A stretch of DNA of 64,000 bases from JAHHTP01 sp964587555. GTDB lineage: Bacteria > Bacillota > Clostridia > Oscillospirales > Ruminococcaceae. The stretch covers positions 11,541-75,540 of the forward strand of contig CAZPLR010000005.1 in NCBI GenBank assembly GCA_964587555.1, written 5' to 3'. Below the pieces are notes generated by a model that saw only the letters and a list, made by a program, of their open reading frames with translations, had not been told where the DNA came from and did not search any database. A program made the translations under genes and the position numbers. Shown piece by piece: positions 41,376 through 51,159 of this stretch. How positions within the stretch are numbered: the first letter of the stretch is position 1; each line of letters begins with the position of its first letter.

Positions 41376-44300
41376 TCAGCCTTTATCCTCTGCGGCAATC
41401 GCGGCGTGATCCAGCTTTAACAGCTTGGAAACGCCGGCCTCCTGCATAGTCACGCCGTACATGCAATCCGCCTGCTCCATCGTACCGCGCCGGTGCGTAA
41501 TCAAAATGAACTGCGTCTGGCTGCTCATCCGGTGCAGGTACTGCGCATAACGGGTCACGTTCACGTCGTCGAGCGCCGCCTCGATCTCATCCAACACGCA
41601 AAACGGCGAAGGCTTCACCGAAAGCAGTGCAAAATACAATATGATCGCAATAAACGCTTTTTCACCGCCGGAAAGCAGGGAAAGCTTCTTAACGATCTTG
41701 CCCGGCGGCTGCACGAAAATGTCAATGCCGCAGTTTAAAACGTCGTTTTCATCGGTCAATTCCAACCGCGCGCTGCCGCCGCCGAACAGTTCGGTGAAGA
41801 TACGTCCAAAGCTGCGGTTGATCGCCGTAAAGCCTTCTCGAAACCGTTTCTCCATCTCGACTGTCAGATCGGCAATGAGCTGGTTCAACGTCTTTTTTGA
41901 CCGCTCGATATCGTCCAGCTGTTCATCCAAAATCCGCTTTCTCTCGCTGACTTCCTCATACTCCTCGATCGCCGAAAGATTCACAGCGCCCAACTCTCGG
42001 ATCCTGCCCTTGATATCCGCAAGCCTTGTCTTTGCGCCGTCATAGTCATACTCCAGCGCGGAAAAATCCTTCGCAAACGCCTCGCTGCGGGTCAATTCAT
42101 ATTCGTCATATAGCCGTTTTATGACGCCGTCGTAATCCGTCTGCCGGCTGGCTACCTGCTCCCTGCCGCGCTCGATACGCTGACGGCTGCGCTCACATTC
42201 GACCGAAAGCTCCTTTTCCCGCTGCTGTAACACGGTGACGTCGCTCTGCGCTTTATTTCTTCTCTCCCGCAGCTTCGCCTCTTTTTGAGAAAGCTGTTCC
42301 TTTTCCAGCTTTGCCTGCTCCATCTGCCGCTGCAGCGCCTCCCGACGACCCGCAAGCGAGATATTATCCGCCTCCAGCCGCCGAACGCTCTCCTTGATCT
42401 GCGCAAGCGCCGCATCGTCGCTTTCCTTTGCCGCTTTCCCTTTTTGCAGCTCATCCTTCAGCGCGTCAATATCCTTCTGCATGGAAACCTCCGCCAGCAG
42501 CAGCGACGCGATCTCCTCCGAAAGCGCCTCCTCCTGCTTATTCAGCGCAATCGTTTCCTTATCTGCTCCGGCAGAATCGCTCTTTTTCTGCGCAATTTCG
42601 TCCTCCAATTCCGTCTTCGTCTCCTGTAAAACCGCGACGGCGTCGGTGCGGCGCTTACAGCTTATCTCAAGCTCGTCAAACTCCGCCTGCTGGGCGGAAA
42701 GAAACTGCCTCTCCTGCGCCATGGTATAGCTTAATCTGCCGCACTCGCTCTCTGCGCGCATGAAATCCTCAGAAATTACGCTGCGCTCCTCCTGCAAGCC
42801 CTCTAAATCCCGCTTGGTCTGGTCTAGCTCTGTAAGCGCCTTTTCCCGCTGCTCGGTCAGGGCAAGCAAAGCGCGCTTTTCATCGTCGATTTCGCGCTGA
42901 AGCGCATCCATTTTATTTTTTCTGCTGAGCGAGGAGGAAACGACAGCCTTCGATCCGCCGGTATAGGTGCCGCCTGCATTGATAACCTGACCGTCGAGCG
43001 TAACGATCCGAAACTGATACTGATACCGCCTTGCCGTCACCGACGCATTTTCCATCTCGTCCATCACAACGATCTTCCCCAGCAGAAAATCGACGATATT
43101 CTGATAACGCGGATGAAAAGATACTAGCTCGTTTGCCATCCCAACAAATCCGCTTTCCTGTTCAATATTACGCGGTTTTACGCTCCTTCCATTCACCGAA
43201 GTCAGCGGCATAAAGGTCGCGCGTCCTTTATTCTGCTGCTGCAAAAAGCGGATCGCATCCTTTGCGGTTTGCTCGTTCGCGACTACAATATTTTGAAGCG
43301 TGAACCCAAGCGCCGTTTCCACCGCCGTTGTATATTCATCTTTGCTGGAAATTAACTGCGCCACCGCGCCGTAAACGCCGGAAAGCTCCCTCGCTTTCAC
43401 CGCCGCTAAAACCGCCTTTACCGCGCCGGAATAGCCCTCCATGTTCTGCTCCATGCCGCGCAGCATCGCAAGCTGCTGCTCATCTCCCTTTTGACGCAGC
43501 TTTACGCTCTGTATCTGCTGTGAAACCGTTTCTGCCGCCTCGGTGCGCTTTTTGAGCCGAAGCTGCATCCCTGCAATGCGATTGTCCGCTTCGGAAAGCT
43601 TTTCCTGCATGACGTTGCGCGCCGCAAGCGCCTGCTCCCTTTCCTCCTCATAAAGCGTCCAGCCCTTTTTTCGCTCGGCAAGCTGCGCAGAAAGGAACTC
43701 CCTGCGTTGCTGCTCTCTCTCTAATTGCTCCAGCCCGCTATGTATCTTTACGCTGCATTCGGTCAAGCTCAATTGCAGCTTGGAAAGCTCCGTCAAAAGC
43801 GCCTGCGTCGACTGCGACTGCGATTTTGCGCGCTCTGAGAGAGAAACAAGCGTCTGCCTTTTCTCTGTAATGGTCTGCCGGAGCAGCGAAAGCTTCTGCT
43901 CCTGCCCATCTAACAGCGTTTCCTTGGTCTGCAAATCCCTTAACGCCGCTAAAAGCAGCGCATGACCCTTGTCCGCCTCGCCGTTTAAACGTTCCATTTC
44001 TCGGCTGTTATGCAGGATATCATTCTCCGCAACAGCATCGGCCTTTAGATCCTCGGCAAGCCTTTCGTCCAACTGCATCCTGCGCAGCCTGCTGTTTTCC
44101 AGCGCGACAGCGTCCTTCTGCATCTGCTCATAGGCCTGCTCGATATGGAATTGGGTCAGGTTCACCTGACGGCTGGCGTCATCATACTCCTTTTTGATCG
44201 CCGCAATCGCTTCCTCCTGCTTCGCGATCTGCCCTTGCAGCTCCTTTAGGTCAGAAACAGCGACAAAAACGTCTAATTCCTCTTTCTGCTTTGCGAGATC

Positions 44301-44948
44301 TAAAAACGTCTTTGCCTTTTGCGCCTGCCCTGCAAGCGGCTTGATCCGGGCGTTCAATTCCACTAAAATATCGTTTAAACGCAGGATATTATCCTCCGCC
44401 TTCGCAAGATCGCGCTGCGCCTCCTCCTTATGATAGCGGAATTTGGAGATACCGGAGGCGGTTTCAAACAGGTCGCGGCGCTCGGTGGATTTAACGCTGA
44501 CAATCTCCTCGATCCTGCCCTGCCCGATCATGGAAAAGCCGTCCCTGCCAAGCCCGGTGTCCATGAACAGCTCGTAAACATCCTTTAGACGCACCGGCTT
44601 GTCATTGATCGAGAACTCGCTGTCGCCCTGCCTGTAGTATTTGCGCGACACACTGACATGGTCCGCGTCGACTGATAAGCGCCTGTCTTTATTCTCCAAA
44701 TGCAGCGTTACCTGCGCAAAGCCTTGGGATTTGCGCCGTTTTGTCCCGGCGAAAACAACGTCCTCCATCTTCTCGCCGCGCAGCGTTTTACTTGATTGCT
44801 CGCCTAACACCCAGCGGATCGCATCGCTGATGTTGCTCTTGCCCGAACCATTGGGACCGACAACAGCGGTAAGCCCACTGTCAAACGTGACCGTCGTCTT
44901 ATCCGGGAAAGACTTAAACCCTTGCAGCACCAGTGACTCTAATCTCAT
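41376..44948 (-). CDS. smc: Chromosome segregation protein SMC
   Basis: Ring-forming ATPase for chromosome folding. Walker A GPNGSGKSN lies at residues 31-39. The two coiled coils are rich in Glu, Gln and Lys, and the hinge lies near 510-640 (SGVYGAVAQLISSKDEYTTAVETALG and GGTYTGGSKAVVSSSLSRK). The signature motif LSGGEKAFIAI begins near 1092, followed by Walker B FCVLDEIEAALDD. Length 1190 is usual. It begins one base after an Elp3-like gene stops and precedes ftsY by 17 bases. Confidence 0.97.
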   Translation of the reverse strand: MRLESLVLQGFKSFPDKTTVTFDSGLTAVVGPNGSGKSNISDAIRWVLGEQSSKTLRGEKMEDVVFAGTKRRKSQGFAQVTLHLENKDRRLSVDADHVSVSRKYYRQGDSEFSINDKPVRLKDVYELFMDTGLGRDGFSMIGQGRIEEIVSVKSTERRDLFETASGISKFRYHKEEAQRDLAKAEDNILRLNDILVELNARIKPLAGQAQKAKTFLDLAKQKEELDVFVAVSDLKELQGQIAKQEEAIAAIKKEYDDASRQVNLTQFHIEQAYEQMQKDAVALENSRLRRMQLDERLAEDLKADAVAENDILHNSREMERLNGEADKGHALLLAALRDLQTKETLLDGQEQKLSLLRQTITEKRQTLVSLSERAKSQSQSTQALLTELSKLQLSLTECSVKIHSGLEQLEREQQRREFLSAQLAERKKGWTLYEEEREQALAARNVMQEKLSEADNRIAGMQLRLKKRTEAAETVSQQIQSVKLRQKGDEQQLAMLRGMEQNMEGYSGAVKAVLAAVKARELSGVYGAVAQLISSKDEYTTAVETALGFTLQNIVVANEQTAKDAIRFLQQQNKGRATFMPLTSVNGRSVKPRNIEQESGFVGMANELVSFHPRYQNIVDFLLGKIVVMDEMENASVTARRYQYQFRIVTLDGQVINAGGTYTGGSKAVVSSSLSRKNKMDALQREIDDEKRALLALTEQREKALTELDQTKRDLEGLQEERSVISEDFMRAESECGRLSYTMAQERQFLSAQQAEFDELEISCKRRTDAVAVLQETKTELEDEIAQKKSDSAGADKETIALNKQEEALSEEIASLLLAEVSMQKDIDALKDELQKGKAAKESDDAALAQIKESVRRLEADNISLAGRREALQRQMEQAKLEKEQLSQKEAKLRERRNKAQSDVTVLQQREKELSVECERSRQRIERGREQVASRQTDYDGVIKRLYDEYELTRSEAFAKDFSALEYDYDGAKTRLADIKGRIRELGAVNLSAIEEYEEVSERKRILDEQLDDIERSKKTLNQLIADLTVEMEKRFREGFTAINRSFGRIFTELFGGGSARLELTDENDVLNCGIDIFVQPPGKIVKKLSLLSGGEKAFIAIILYFALLSVKPSPFCVLDEIEAALDDVNVTRYAQYLHRMSSQTQFILITHRRGTMEQADCMYGVTMQEAGVSKLLKLDHAAIAAEDKG

Positions 44949-44949
44949 G

Positions 44950-45954
44950 TTACGATTCCCTTTCTAATAAAAATCCGCCGTCCTTTGTTCCCTTGACCCG
45001 CAGCCGATATCCGAGCGACGCAAAATAAAGCAAGTTTTTCCGCTTTTGACCAATGACCTTCGATACTTCGCAGTTCTTGACAAACAGCGTATAATTCCCA
45101 GCAGGCAGCGGCGCAAGCAGTCTTAACACACGCTGACGCGCAAGCTCGCTCTCGCACAGCTCCCGAAACGCCGGATGATAAAGTCCGCCGGTCAGCTGCT
45201 CCTCCACCTCTTTCGATGCGTGAAGTCCCACCTTGATTAGCCGGATCCCCGCCCGCTCAAACCGCTCCATCCAGCGCGCGGTCGTCTTCACTGCGCTGTC
45301 TAAATCCATCGGCTGATATGCACCGCTTTGCAGCAGCATATCCAGCTTTGTACCGCGCAGCACCACGGTCGGGTAAATGCGCAGCGTATCCGGCCGCAGC
45401 GCGATGATCTTTTCCGCCGTTTCCGATAAGCTTTTTTCCGTGTCTCCATAAAGCCCTACCATCATCTGCAGCCCAAGCGAAAAATGATACGCCTCCGAAC
45501 GGATAAGCTTTACCGCCCGATAAACATCCGCCGCAGTATGCCCGCGCTCGTTTAAGCGCAGCACAGTATCGTCAAGACTCTGCACGCCCAGCTCGATTGC
45601 GCTGACACGATGGGCTGCAAGGATATCCAAAATCTCCGTTGTGATCGCGTCCGGACGGGTGGAGATACGGATCCCGGAAAAGCCGCCTTCACCTAAATAC
45701 GGCTGGCAGATTTCCAAAAATGCCCGCATCGGCTTGATGCCAATGGCGGTAAAGCTGCCGCCGAAAAAGGCGATCTCGGTTTGCTCCCGCTTTTTTGGAT
45801 CCGTAATCTGCGCACACGCCCTTTGCAAGATGCCCTGCACCTCCTGCGGCGACACCGGGGCTTCATTGCCGGAAATCACCCGCTGGTTGCAAAAGCTGCA
45901 ATGGTGCGGACAGCCCAAATGCGGGATAAAGATCGCAATATTCGCGTGCTTCAC
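44950..45954 (-). CDS. Elp3-like radical SAM protein
   Basis: A 334-residue radical SAM protein whose cluster motif is unusual for the superfamily but normal for Elp3 relatives: CPHHCSFCNQ, with further IAFFGGSFTAIG, IRISTRPDAI, and IELGVQSLDDTVLRLNERGHT. There is no acetyltransferase domain, so it is not full-length Elp3. Genes of this type commonly lie between rnc and smc in Clostridia; the reaction is unknown. The start is a GTG overlapping the rnc stop by four bases, so it is translationally coupled. Confidence 0.85.
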   Translation of the reverse strand: MKHANIAIFIPHLGCPHHCSFCNQRVISGNEAPVSPQEVQGILQRACAQITDPKKREQTEIAFFGGSFTAIGIKPMRAFLEICQPYLGEGGFSGIRISTRPDAITTEILDILAAHRVSAIELGVQSLDDTVLRLNERGHTAADVYRAVKLIRSEAYHFSLGLQMMVGLYGDTEKSLSETAEKIIALRPDTLRIYPTVVLRGTKLDMLLQSGAYQPMDLDSAVKTTARWMERFERAGIRLIKVGLHASKEVEEQLTGGLYHPAFRELCESELARQRVLRLLAPLPAGNYTLFVKNCEVSKVIGQKRKNLLYFASLGYRLRVKGTKDGGFLLERES

Positions 45955-46670
45955 AGCGTGACGCCCATCAAAAGCAGCGCTTCCTTCGCCGCGTTCTGCT
46001 CCGCCTGCTTCTTGCTGTGACCGACGCCGACGCCGATCACATTGGAATTTAGGTGTACCTCAACCTCAAAGCGTTTATTATGATCCGGGCCGCTCTCCAG
46101 CACCAGCACATACTCGACCTTTTCCTCTTTGTTTTTCTGAATAATTTCCTGCAAAATGGTCTTATAGTCCTGCAAGCCGGCATTTGCATGCATGTCCAAA
46201 TTCTTTGGGATAAAGCGCAGCACATGTCGCTTTGCCGCCTCAAAACCGCCGTCGAGATATACTGCGGCAATCACCGCCTCAAACGCATCCGCCAAAATAG
46301 ACGGGCGCTCCCTGCCGCCGGTATGCTCCTCCCCCTTGCCGACAAGCAGCATATCACCCAAATCAATCTGCTTAGCAAAGTCGTAAAGGCTCTTTTCGCA
46401 GACCAGCGCGGCGCGCTGCTTGGTCAATTCCCCTTCCGGCAGGTGCTTATAGTGCTCAAACAGGTACTCCGCTACCACAAGAGATAAAACCGAATCCCCC
46501 AAAAATTCCAGCCGCTCATTATTTTTAAGCGGATGCTTCCACTCGTTTGCATAGGAGGAATGGGTCAGCGCAATGAGCAAAAGCTGTTCGTTTTGAAAAG
46601 TATAACCGATCCGCTGCATAAACGCCTTTAACCGCTTCTCATCCGGATAAAACAGTTCTCCATCCCTCAT
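45951..46670 (-). CDS. rnc: Ribonuclease III
   Basis: Double-strand-specific endoribonuclease that matures rRNA. The signature NERLEFLGDSVLSLVVAEYLF is at residues 51-71, and the second acidic cluster is in ILADAFEAVIAAVYLDGG. A C-terminal dsRNA-binding domain begins near residue 165 (DYKTILQEIIQKN ... HNKRFEVEVHLNSNVIGVGVGHSKKQAEQNAAKEAL). The ATG at 46670 is seven bases after GGAGG and overlaps the plsX stop; the longer reading lies inside plsX. Length 239. Confidence 0.96.
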   Translation of the reverse strand: MRDGELFYPDEKRLKAFMQRIGYTFQNEQLLLIALTHSSYANEWKHPLKNNERLEFLGDSVLSLVVAEYLFEHYKHLPEGELTKQRAALVCEKSLYDFAKQIDLGDMLLVGKGEEHTGGRERPSILADAFEAVIAAVYLDGGFEAAKRHVLRFIPKNLDMHANAGLQDYKTILQEIIQKNKEEKVEYVLVLESGPDHNKRFEVEVHLNSNVIGVGVGHSKKQAEQNAAKEALLLMGVTL

Positions 46671-47692
46671 GGCGTAACCTCCGTTTTGCTCTGCTTCATT
46701 TGTTCGCATAGCGCAAGCGTGTCGCGGATCGCCCCGGTTACATCGTTCACTGTAAACAGCCGCGCTTGGCGGATTGCGTTTTTAAACGCATTCGCGTTAG
46801 AACTGCCATGCGCCTTAATGACCGGCTTGCTGCATCCAAGCAGCGGTGAACCGCCGTACTCGGAATAATCCATCTTTTTGCGGAACGCCTTGATCTTCTT
46901 TAAGGACAACAGCCCGGCAAGCTTGCCGCCGCATCCAGAAAAAATATCCTTGATGCCATGGGAGAAGGTCCTTGCAACCCCTTCGATCAGCTTTAAAACG
47001 ATATTTCCGGTGAATCCGTCGGCGACGATTACATCCGCCGCGTTACACATAACTTCACGCGCCTCGACATTACCAATAAAATGAACCGGCGCAGCCTTCA
47101 GATGCCGATAAGCCTCCTGATAAAGCGGCGTGCCTTTACAGTCCTCTTCACCGATGTTGACCAGACCGACTCTTGGCTCTTTAATCCCCATGACCTTTTC
47201 CATGTATGCTTTGCCCATGATGGCGAACTGAGCGAACATTTCCGGACGGCACTCGGCGTTCGCACCCGCGTCAAGCAGCAAAAACGGACCGCTTTCGCCC
47301 GGCAGGATCGGTGCAAGCGCCGTGCGTTTGATCCCCTTTTGCCGCTTGACGATAAAGGTGGCGCCAAAGACGATTGCACCCGTCGAGCCTGCGCTTAAAA
47401 ACGCATCCGCCTTATCCTCCGCCACAAGCGAGAGCGCCTTGGCAAGCGAGCTCTCCTTGTACTCGGTGCGGACAAGCGAAGGCTCTGCCTCTACCGGCAT
47501 AATAAGCGGCGCGTCGACCAGCTCCACACCGTCCAGTGGGATAGAAAGCTCCTTTGCCGCCTGCTTTATCCTGCCCGTATCCCCGGTCAGAATAAAATCA
47601 ATATCTGGATAATCCTTTCTTGCAAGATTCATCCCCGCAAGCACCGCGTTTGGCGCGTTATCCCCGCCGAACGCATCTATTGCCAATCTCAT
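46667..47692 (-). CDS. plsX: Phosphate acyltransferase PlsX
   Basis: Makes acyl-phosphate from acyl-ACP for phosphatidic acid synthesis. The 341-residue protein begins MRLAIDAFGGDNAPNAVLAG and has SAGSTGAIVFGATFIVKRQKGIKR, LLDAGANAECRPEM, VGLVNIGEEDCKG and VADGFTGNIVLKLIEGVARTF. The cluster plsX-rnc without an acyl carrier protein gene between them is less common than plsX-fabD-fabG-acpP. The start overlaps the trmFO stop by four bases. Confidence 0.96.
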   Translation of the reverse strand: MRLAIDAFGGDNAPNAVLAGMNLARKDYPDIDFILTGDTGRIKQAAKELSIPLDGVELVDAPLIMPVEAEPSLVRTEYKESSLAKALSLVAEDKADAFLSAGSTGAIVFGATFIVKRQKGIKRTALAPILPGESGPFLLLDAGANAECRPEMFAQFAIMGKAYMEKVMGIKEPRVGLVNIGEEDCKGTPLYQEAYRHLKAAPVHFIGNVEAREVMCNAADVIVADGFTGNIVLKLIEGVARTFSHGIKDIFSGCGGKLAGLLSLKKIKAFRKKMDYSEYGGSPLLGCSKPVIKAHGSSNANAFKNAIRQARLFTVNDVTGAIRDTLALCEQMKQSKTEVTP

Positions 47693-49032
47693 GCTTCTCC
47701 CATCCTTTCTTCCTTTGCCGCATCCAGCGCCATCTGTAAATCGTTCACTCCGCGAAGCGCAAGTGCGAGATACCGCTCCTTTTTCTCCCGGATCGCCGTT
47801 TCAAGCGGCGGCAGAATACCCATATTGCTTCCCATCGGCTGAAAATCGGCGACAGTTTCGTCGCTGATATACTGCATCAGCGCGCCGAGCATCGAGGTTT
47901 TTGGAAGCGGGTGCAGATGCTTTCCGGATATAAGCCGCGCCATATTATATCCCGCCCAAATGCCGCTGGCTGCCGACTCGATATATCCCTCTACGCCGGT
48001 GATCTGACCGGCAAAAAAGATATCCGGATGCTCCCGCATCTGAGAAAACTCATTTAAAATACGCGGACTGTCAATAAAGGTATTGCGATGCATCACGCCA
48101 TATCGCACAAACTGCGCGCTGTGCAGCGCCGGAATCATCGAAAACACACGTTTTTGCTCACCAAACTTCAGATTCGTCTGAAACCCAACCAGATTATAAA
48201 GCGTTCCGGCGGCGTTTTCCTTTCTCAGCTGCACCACCGCCCACGGTCTGTGTCCGGTTTTTGGATCGCGCAGTCCCACCGGCTTAAGCGGTCCAAAACG
48301 GATCGCATCCATCCCGCGCTTCGCTAAAACCTCGACCGGCATACAGCCCTCATACACCTGCAATCCGGTTTTTTCAAACTCTTTCAGCATAACGCTTTCC
48401 GCGCTGGTCAGCGCCGCGTGAAACCGCTCATATTCCGCTTGATTCATCGGGCAATTGATGTAGTCGTCCTCGCCCCTGCCGTAGCGTGCCGCAGCAAACG
48501 CATGCTCCATATCAACGCTTTCCGCCGTAACAATCGGCGCGGCAGCGTCGTAAAAGCTCAGGTACCGGTTTTGCAGCAGCTTTCCAAGCTCATCCGCCAG
48601 CGCTTTGGAGCAAAGCGGGCCTGCCGCAACAATGACTTTTCCTTCCGGCAGTTGCTTTACCTCTTCCTCGACTATCTCGATCAGCGGATTCTCCCGTATT
48701 GCTTTGGTCACATAGTCCGAAAAGCGCTCACGGTCAACCGCAAGCGCTCCGCCTGCCGGAACCCTGCATTCCTCAGCGGCATCAAGGATCACCGAGTGAA
48801 ACCGCCGCATCTCCTCTTTCAGCATTCCAGCGGCGGATTCCAGCCTTGCCGCCTTCAGCGAGTTGGAGCAGACCAATTCCGCAAATCCGGCGTAGTGATG
48901 CGCCGGAGAGTAGCTTTGCGGCTTTTGTTCATACAGCCGTACCGGGACGCCTGCATCCGCTAGCTGCATCGCCGCCTCGCATCCGGCAAGCCCCGCGCCG
49001 ATCACCGAAACCCTTTCGTTTTTCTCTATCAT
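47689..49032 (-). CDS. trmFO: tRNA (uracil-5-)-methyltransferase TrmFO
   Basis: Folate/FAD-dependent methylase forming m5U54 in the T loop of tRNA. The FAD-binding loop VIGAGLAGCEAAMQLADAG opens the protein, then RLYEQKPQSYSPAHHYAGFAELVCSNSLKA and VDRERFSDYVTKAI. The YINCPMNQAEYERFHAAL block and GQITGVEGYIESAASGIWAGYN are typical. The ATG at 49032 overlaps the topA stop by four bases; the longer frame is inside topA. Length 447. Confidence 0.95.
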   Translation of the reverse strand: MIEKNERVSVIGAGLAGCEAAMQLADAGVPVRLYEQKPQSYSPAHHYAGFAELVCSNSLKAARLESAAGMLKEEMRRFHSVILDAAEECRVPAGGALAVDRERFSDYVTKAIRENPLIEIVEEEVKQLPEGKVIVAAGPLCSKALADELGKLLQNRYLSFYDAAAPIVTAESVDMEHAFAAARYGRGEDDYINCPMNQAEYERFHAALTSAESVMLKEFEKTGLQVYEGCMPVEVLAKRGMDAIRFGPLKPVGLRDPKTGHRPWAVVQLRKENAAGTLYNLVGFQTNLKFGEQKRVFSMIPALHSAQFVRYGVMHRNTFIDSPRILNEFSQMREHPDIFFAGQITGVEGYIESAASGIWAGYNMARLISGKHLHPLPKTSMLGALMQYISDETVADFQPMGSNMGILPPLETAIREKKERYLALALRGVNDLQMALDAAKEERMGEA

Positions 49033-51110
49033 AACTCTTTTCTTTCGTAATCGCATGCCGGATCGGAGCAGTAAAATCTGTTGTTTTTCCCCGCCTTGTG
49101 CAGAAGCGTCTTGCCGCATTTCGGGCAGTTATCTCTGGTCGGCGTGTCCCAAGTCATGAACTCGCAGGTCGGGTTATTCATGCAGCCGTAGTACTTCCTG
49201 CCCTTCTTGCTCTTATACTCCTGCAATTTCCCGCCGCAGAGCGGGCAGGTGCCGTCCGCCTCCTTTGCAAGCCGTTTGGCGTTTTTACAGGACGGGTAGC
49301 CCGGGCATGCCAAGAATTTTCCATATCTGCCGTGCTTGATAACCATGTTTCTGCCGCAAAATTCACAGATCACATCGGTTACTTCATCCGGCACCGCAAT
49401 CTTCTCGCCGCCGATATGCTCCTCGGCGTATTGCAGCATGCGATCAAAATCGCCGTAAAAGTCGCGCACGACCTGCTTCCATTCCCGCTTTCCGTCGGCG
49501 ATTGTGTCAAGATCTTCCTCTAAATGCGCGGTAAAACCGACATCAACGATCTGGCTGAAATACTCGTTCATCAAATTGGTTGTAATTTCACCCAAATTAG
49601 TCGGCGCAAGCTGCTTGCCGACCCGCTCAACATAGTTTCTTGCCATGATCGTGGTGATGGTTGGCGCGTAGGTGCTCGGTCTGCCAATACCGTTTTCCTC
49701 CAGCGTTTTAATCAGCGTCGCCTCGGTATAGCGTGGCGGCGGCTGGGTAAAATGCTGGCTGCTCGTCACCGACGCAGTCTTTAAGCTGTCGCCCTCGTTT
49801 AACGGCGGAAGATTTTGGCTTTCCTCCTCCTTGTCGTCGCTCTTTTCCTCATACAGCGCCGTAAATCCGGCAAACCGCACCGAATAGCCGCTTGCGCGGA
49901 AGGTCATGCCGTTTGCGTCAAGCGACGCTGCGACTGTGTCGTAAACCGCATTGCTCATCTGACAGGCGATAAACCGCTCCCAGATCAGCTTATAAAGCTT
50001 ATACTGATCTGAGGTGACGCTCTCCTCCACCTGCTCCGGCGTGATCGATGGGATGGACGGGCGGATCGCCTCATGCGCGTCCTGCGCATGATTCTTGCTC
50101 TTATAATTGCGCGGCTGCGGCGGCAGATACCCTTCCCCATAATTTGCCGTGATAAACTCTCTGGCGGCAGTTTTGGATTCCTCCGAAAGCCGCAGCGAAT
50201 CGGTACGCATATAGGTAATCAGGCCGGTTGTGCCGACGCCCTTGATATCGACACCTTCATACAGCTCCTGCGCCGCCTTCATGGTGCGCTTTGCCTGAAA
50301 GCCCAAACGCCGGGAAGCCTCCTGCTGCAAGGTCGAGGTGATAAATGGGGGAGCAGGCGCTTTTTCACGCACGCCGCGTTTAACATTCGTTACAACAAAC
50401 GGCGCATCCTTGACCGCCTCCAAAACCGCGTTCGCGTCAGCCTCACATGACAGTTCCTTCTTTTTGCCGTTTACGCCGTAAAATTTTGCCGAGAAGGTCT
50501 TTTTCCCAGCCGGCGGATAAAGCTTTGCATCGACCGTCCAAAACTCCTGCGGGACGAACCTCCGGATCTCCTCCTCGCGGTCGACGATCATCTTCACCGC
50601 AACCGACTGCACACGGCCGGCGGAAAGCCCGTTGCGCACCTTTTTCCAAAGCAGCGGGCTTAGCTTATAGCCCACGATGCGATCCAAGATCCTGCGCGCC
50701 TGCTGCGCGTCGACTAGATTCATATCGATCCTGCGCGGGGAAGCCATGCCGGCCTTTACGCCGGATTTGGTGATCTCATTGAAGGTTACGCGGTTATTCT
50801 CTGAAAGATCGCCGCCCAGCAGATGCGCAAGATGCCAAGAAATTGCCTCGCCCTCGCGATCCGGGTCGGTCGCAAGATATATTTTATCGCTGCGCTTTGC
50901 CGCTGCTTTCAGGCTCTTGATCGTTTCCGACTGCTTACGAATATTGATATATTTCGGCGTGAAGTCGTTTTCGACGTCGATGCCGAGCGTGCTTTTTGGC
51001 AGGTCGCGGACGTGCCCCATCGAGGCGACGACCTCATACCCCTTTCCCAGATACTTTTGAATCGTTTTTGCTTTTGCAGGCGACTCCACGATCACAAGCT
51101 TTTTTACCAT
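49029..51110 (-). CDS. topA: DNA topoisomerase I
   Basis: Type IA enzyme that relaxes negative supercoils. The Toprim domain opens with KLVIVESPAKAKTIQKYLG, with DPDREGEAISWHLA. The catalytic tyrosine is Tyr300 in TGLITYMRTDSLRLS. Three C-terminal zinc fingers are visible, opened by CEFCGRN, CPLCGG and CPKCGK. The ATG at 51110 has AAAGG seven bases upstream. Length 693 is normal. It follows dprA by 49 bases. Confidence 0.97.
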   Translation of the reverse strand: MVKKLVIVESPAKAKTIQKYLGKGYEVVASMGHVRDLPKSTLGIDVENDFTPKYINIRKQSETIKSLKAAAKRSDKIYLATDPDREGEAISWHLAHLLGGDLSENNRVTFNEITKSGVKAGMASPRRIDMNLVDAQQARRILDRIVGYKLSPLLWKKVRNGLSAGRVQSVAVKMIVDREEEIRRFVPQEFWTVDAKLYPPAGKKTFSAKFYGVNGKKKELSCEADANAVLEAVKDAPFVVTNVKRGVREKAPAPPFITSTLQQEASRRLGFQAKRTMKAAQELYEGVDIKGVGTTGLITYMRTDSLRLSEESKTAAREFITANYGEGYLPPQPRNYKSKNHAQDAHEAIRPSIPSITPEQVEESVTSDQYKLYKLIWERFIACQMSNAVYDTVAASLDANGMTFRASGYSVRFAGFTALYEEKSDDKEEESQNLPPLNEGDSLKTASVTSSQHFTQPPPRYTEATLIKTLEENGIGRPSTYAPTITTIMARNYVERVGKQLAPTNLGEITTNLMNEYFSQIVDVGFTAHLEEDLDTIADGKREWKQVVRDFYGDFDRMLQYAEEHIGGEKIAVPDEVTDVICEFCGRNMVIKHGRYGKFLACPGYPSCKNAKRLAKEADGTCPLCGGKLQEYKSKKGRKYYGCMNNPTCEFMTWDTPTRDNCPKCGKTLLHKAGKNNRFYCSDPACDYERKEL

Positions 51111-51159
51111 GTCTAAACCTTTCCTTTTCCGCTCCTTTTCCCTGAAGAAGCGCGGTGAT

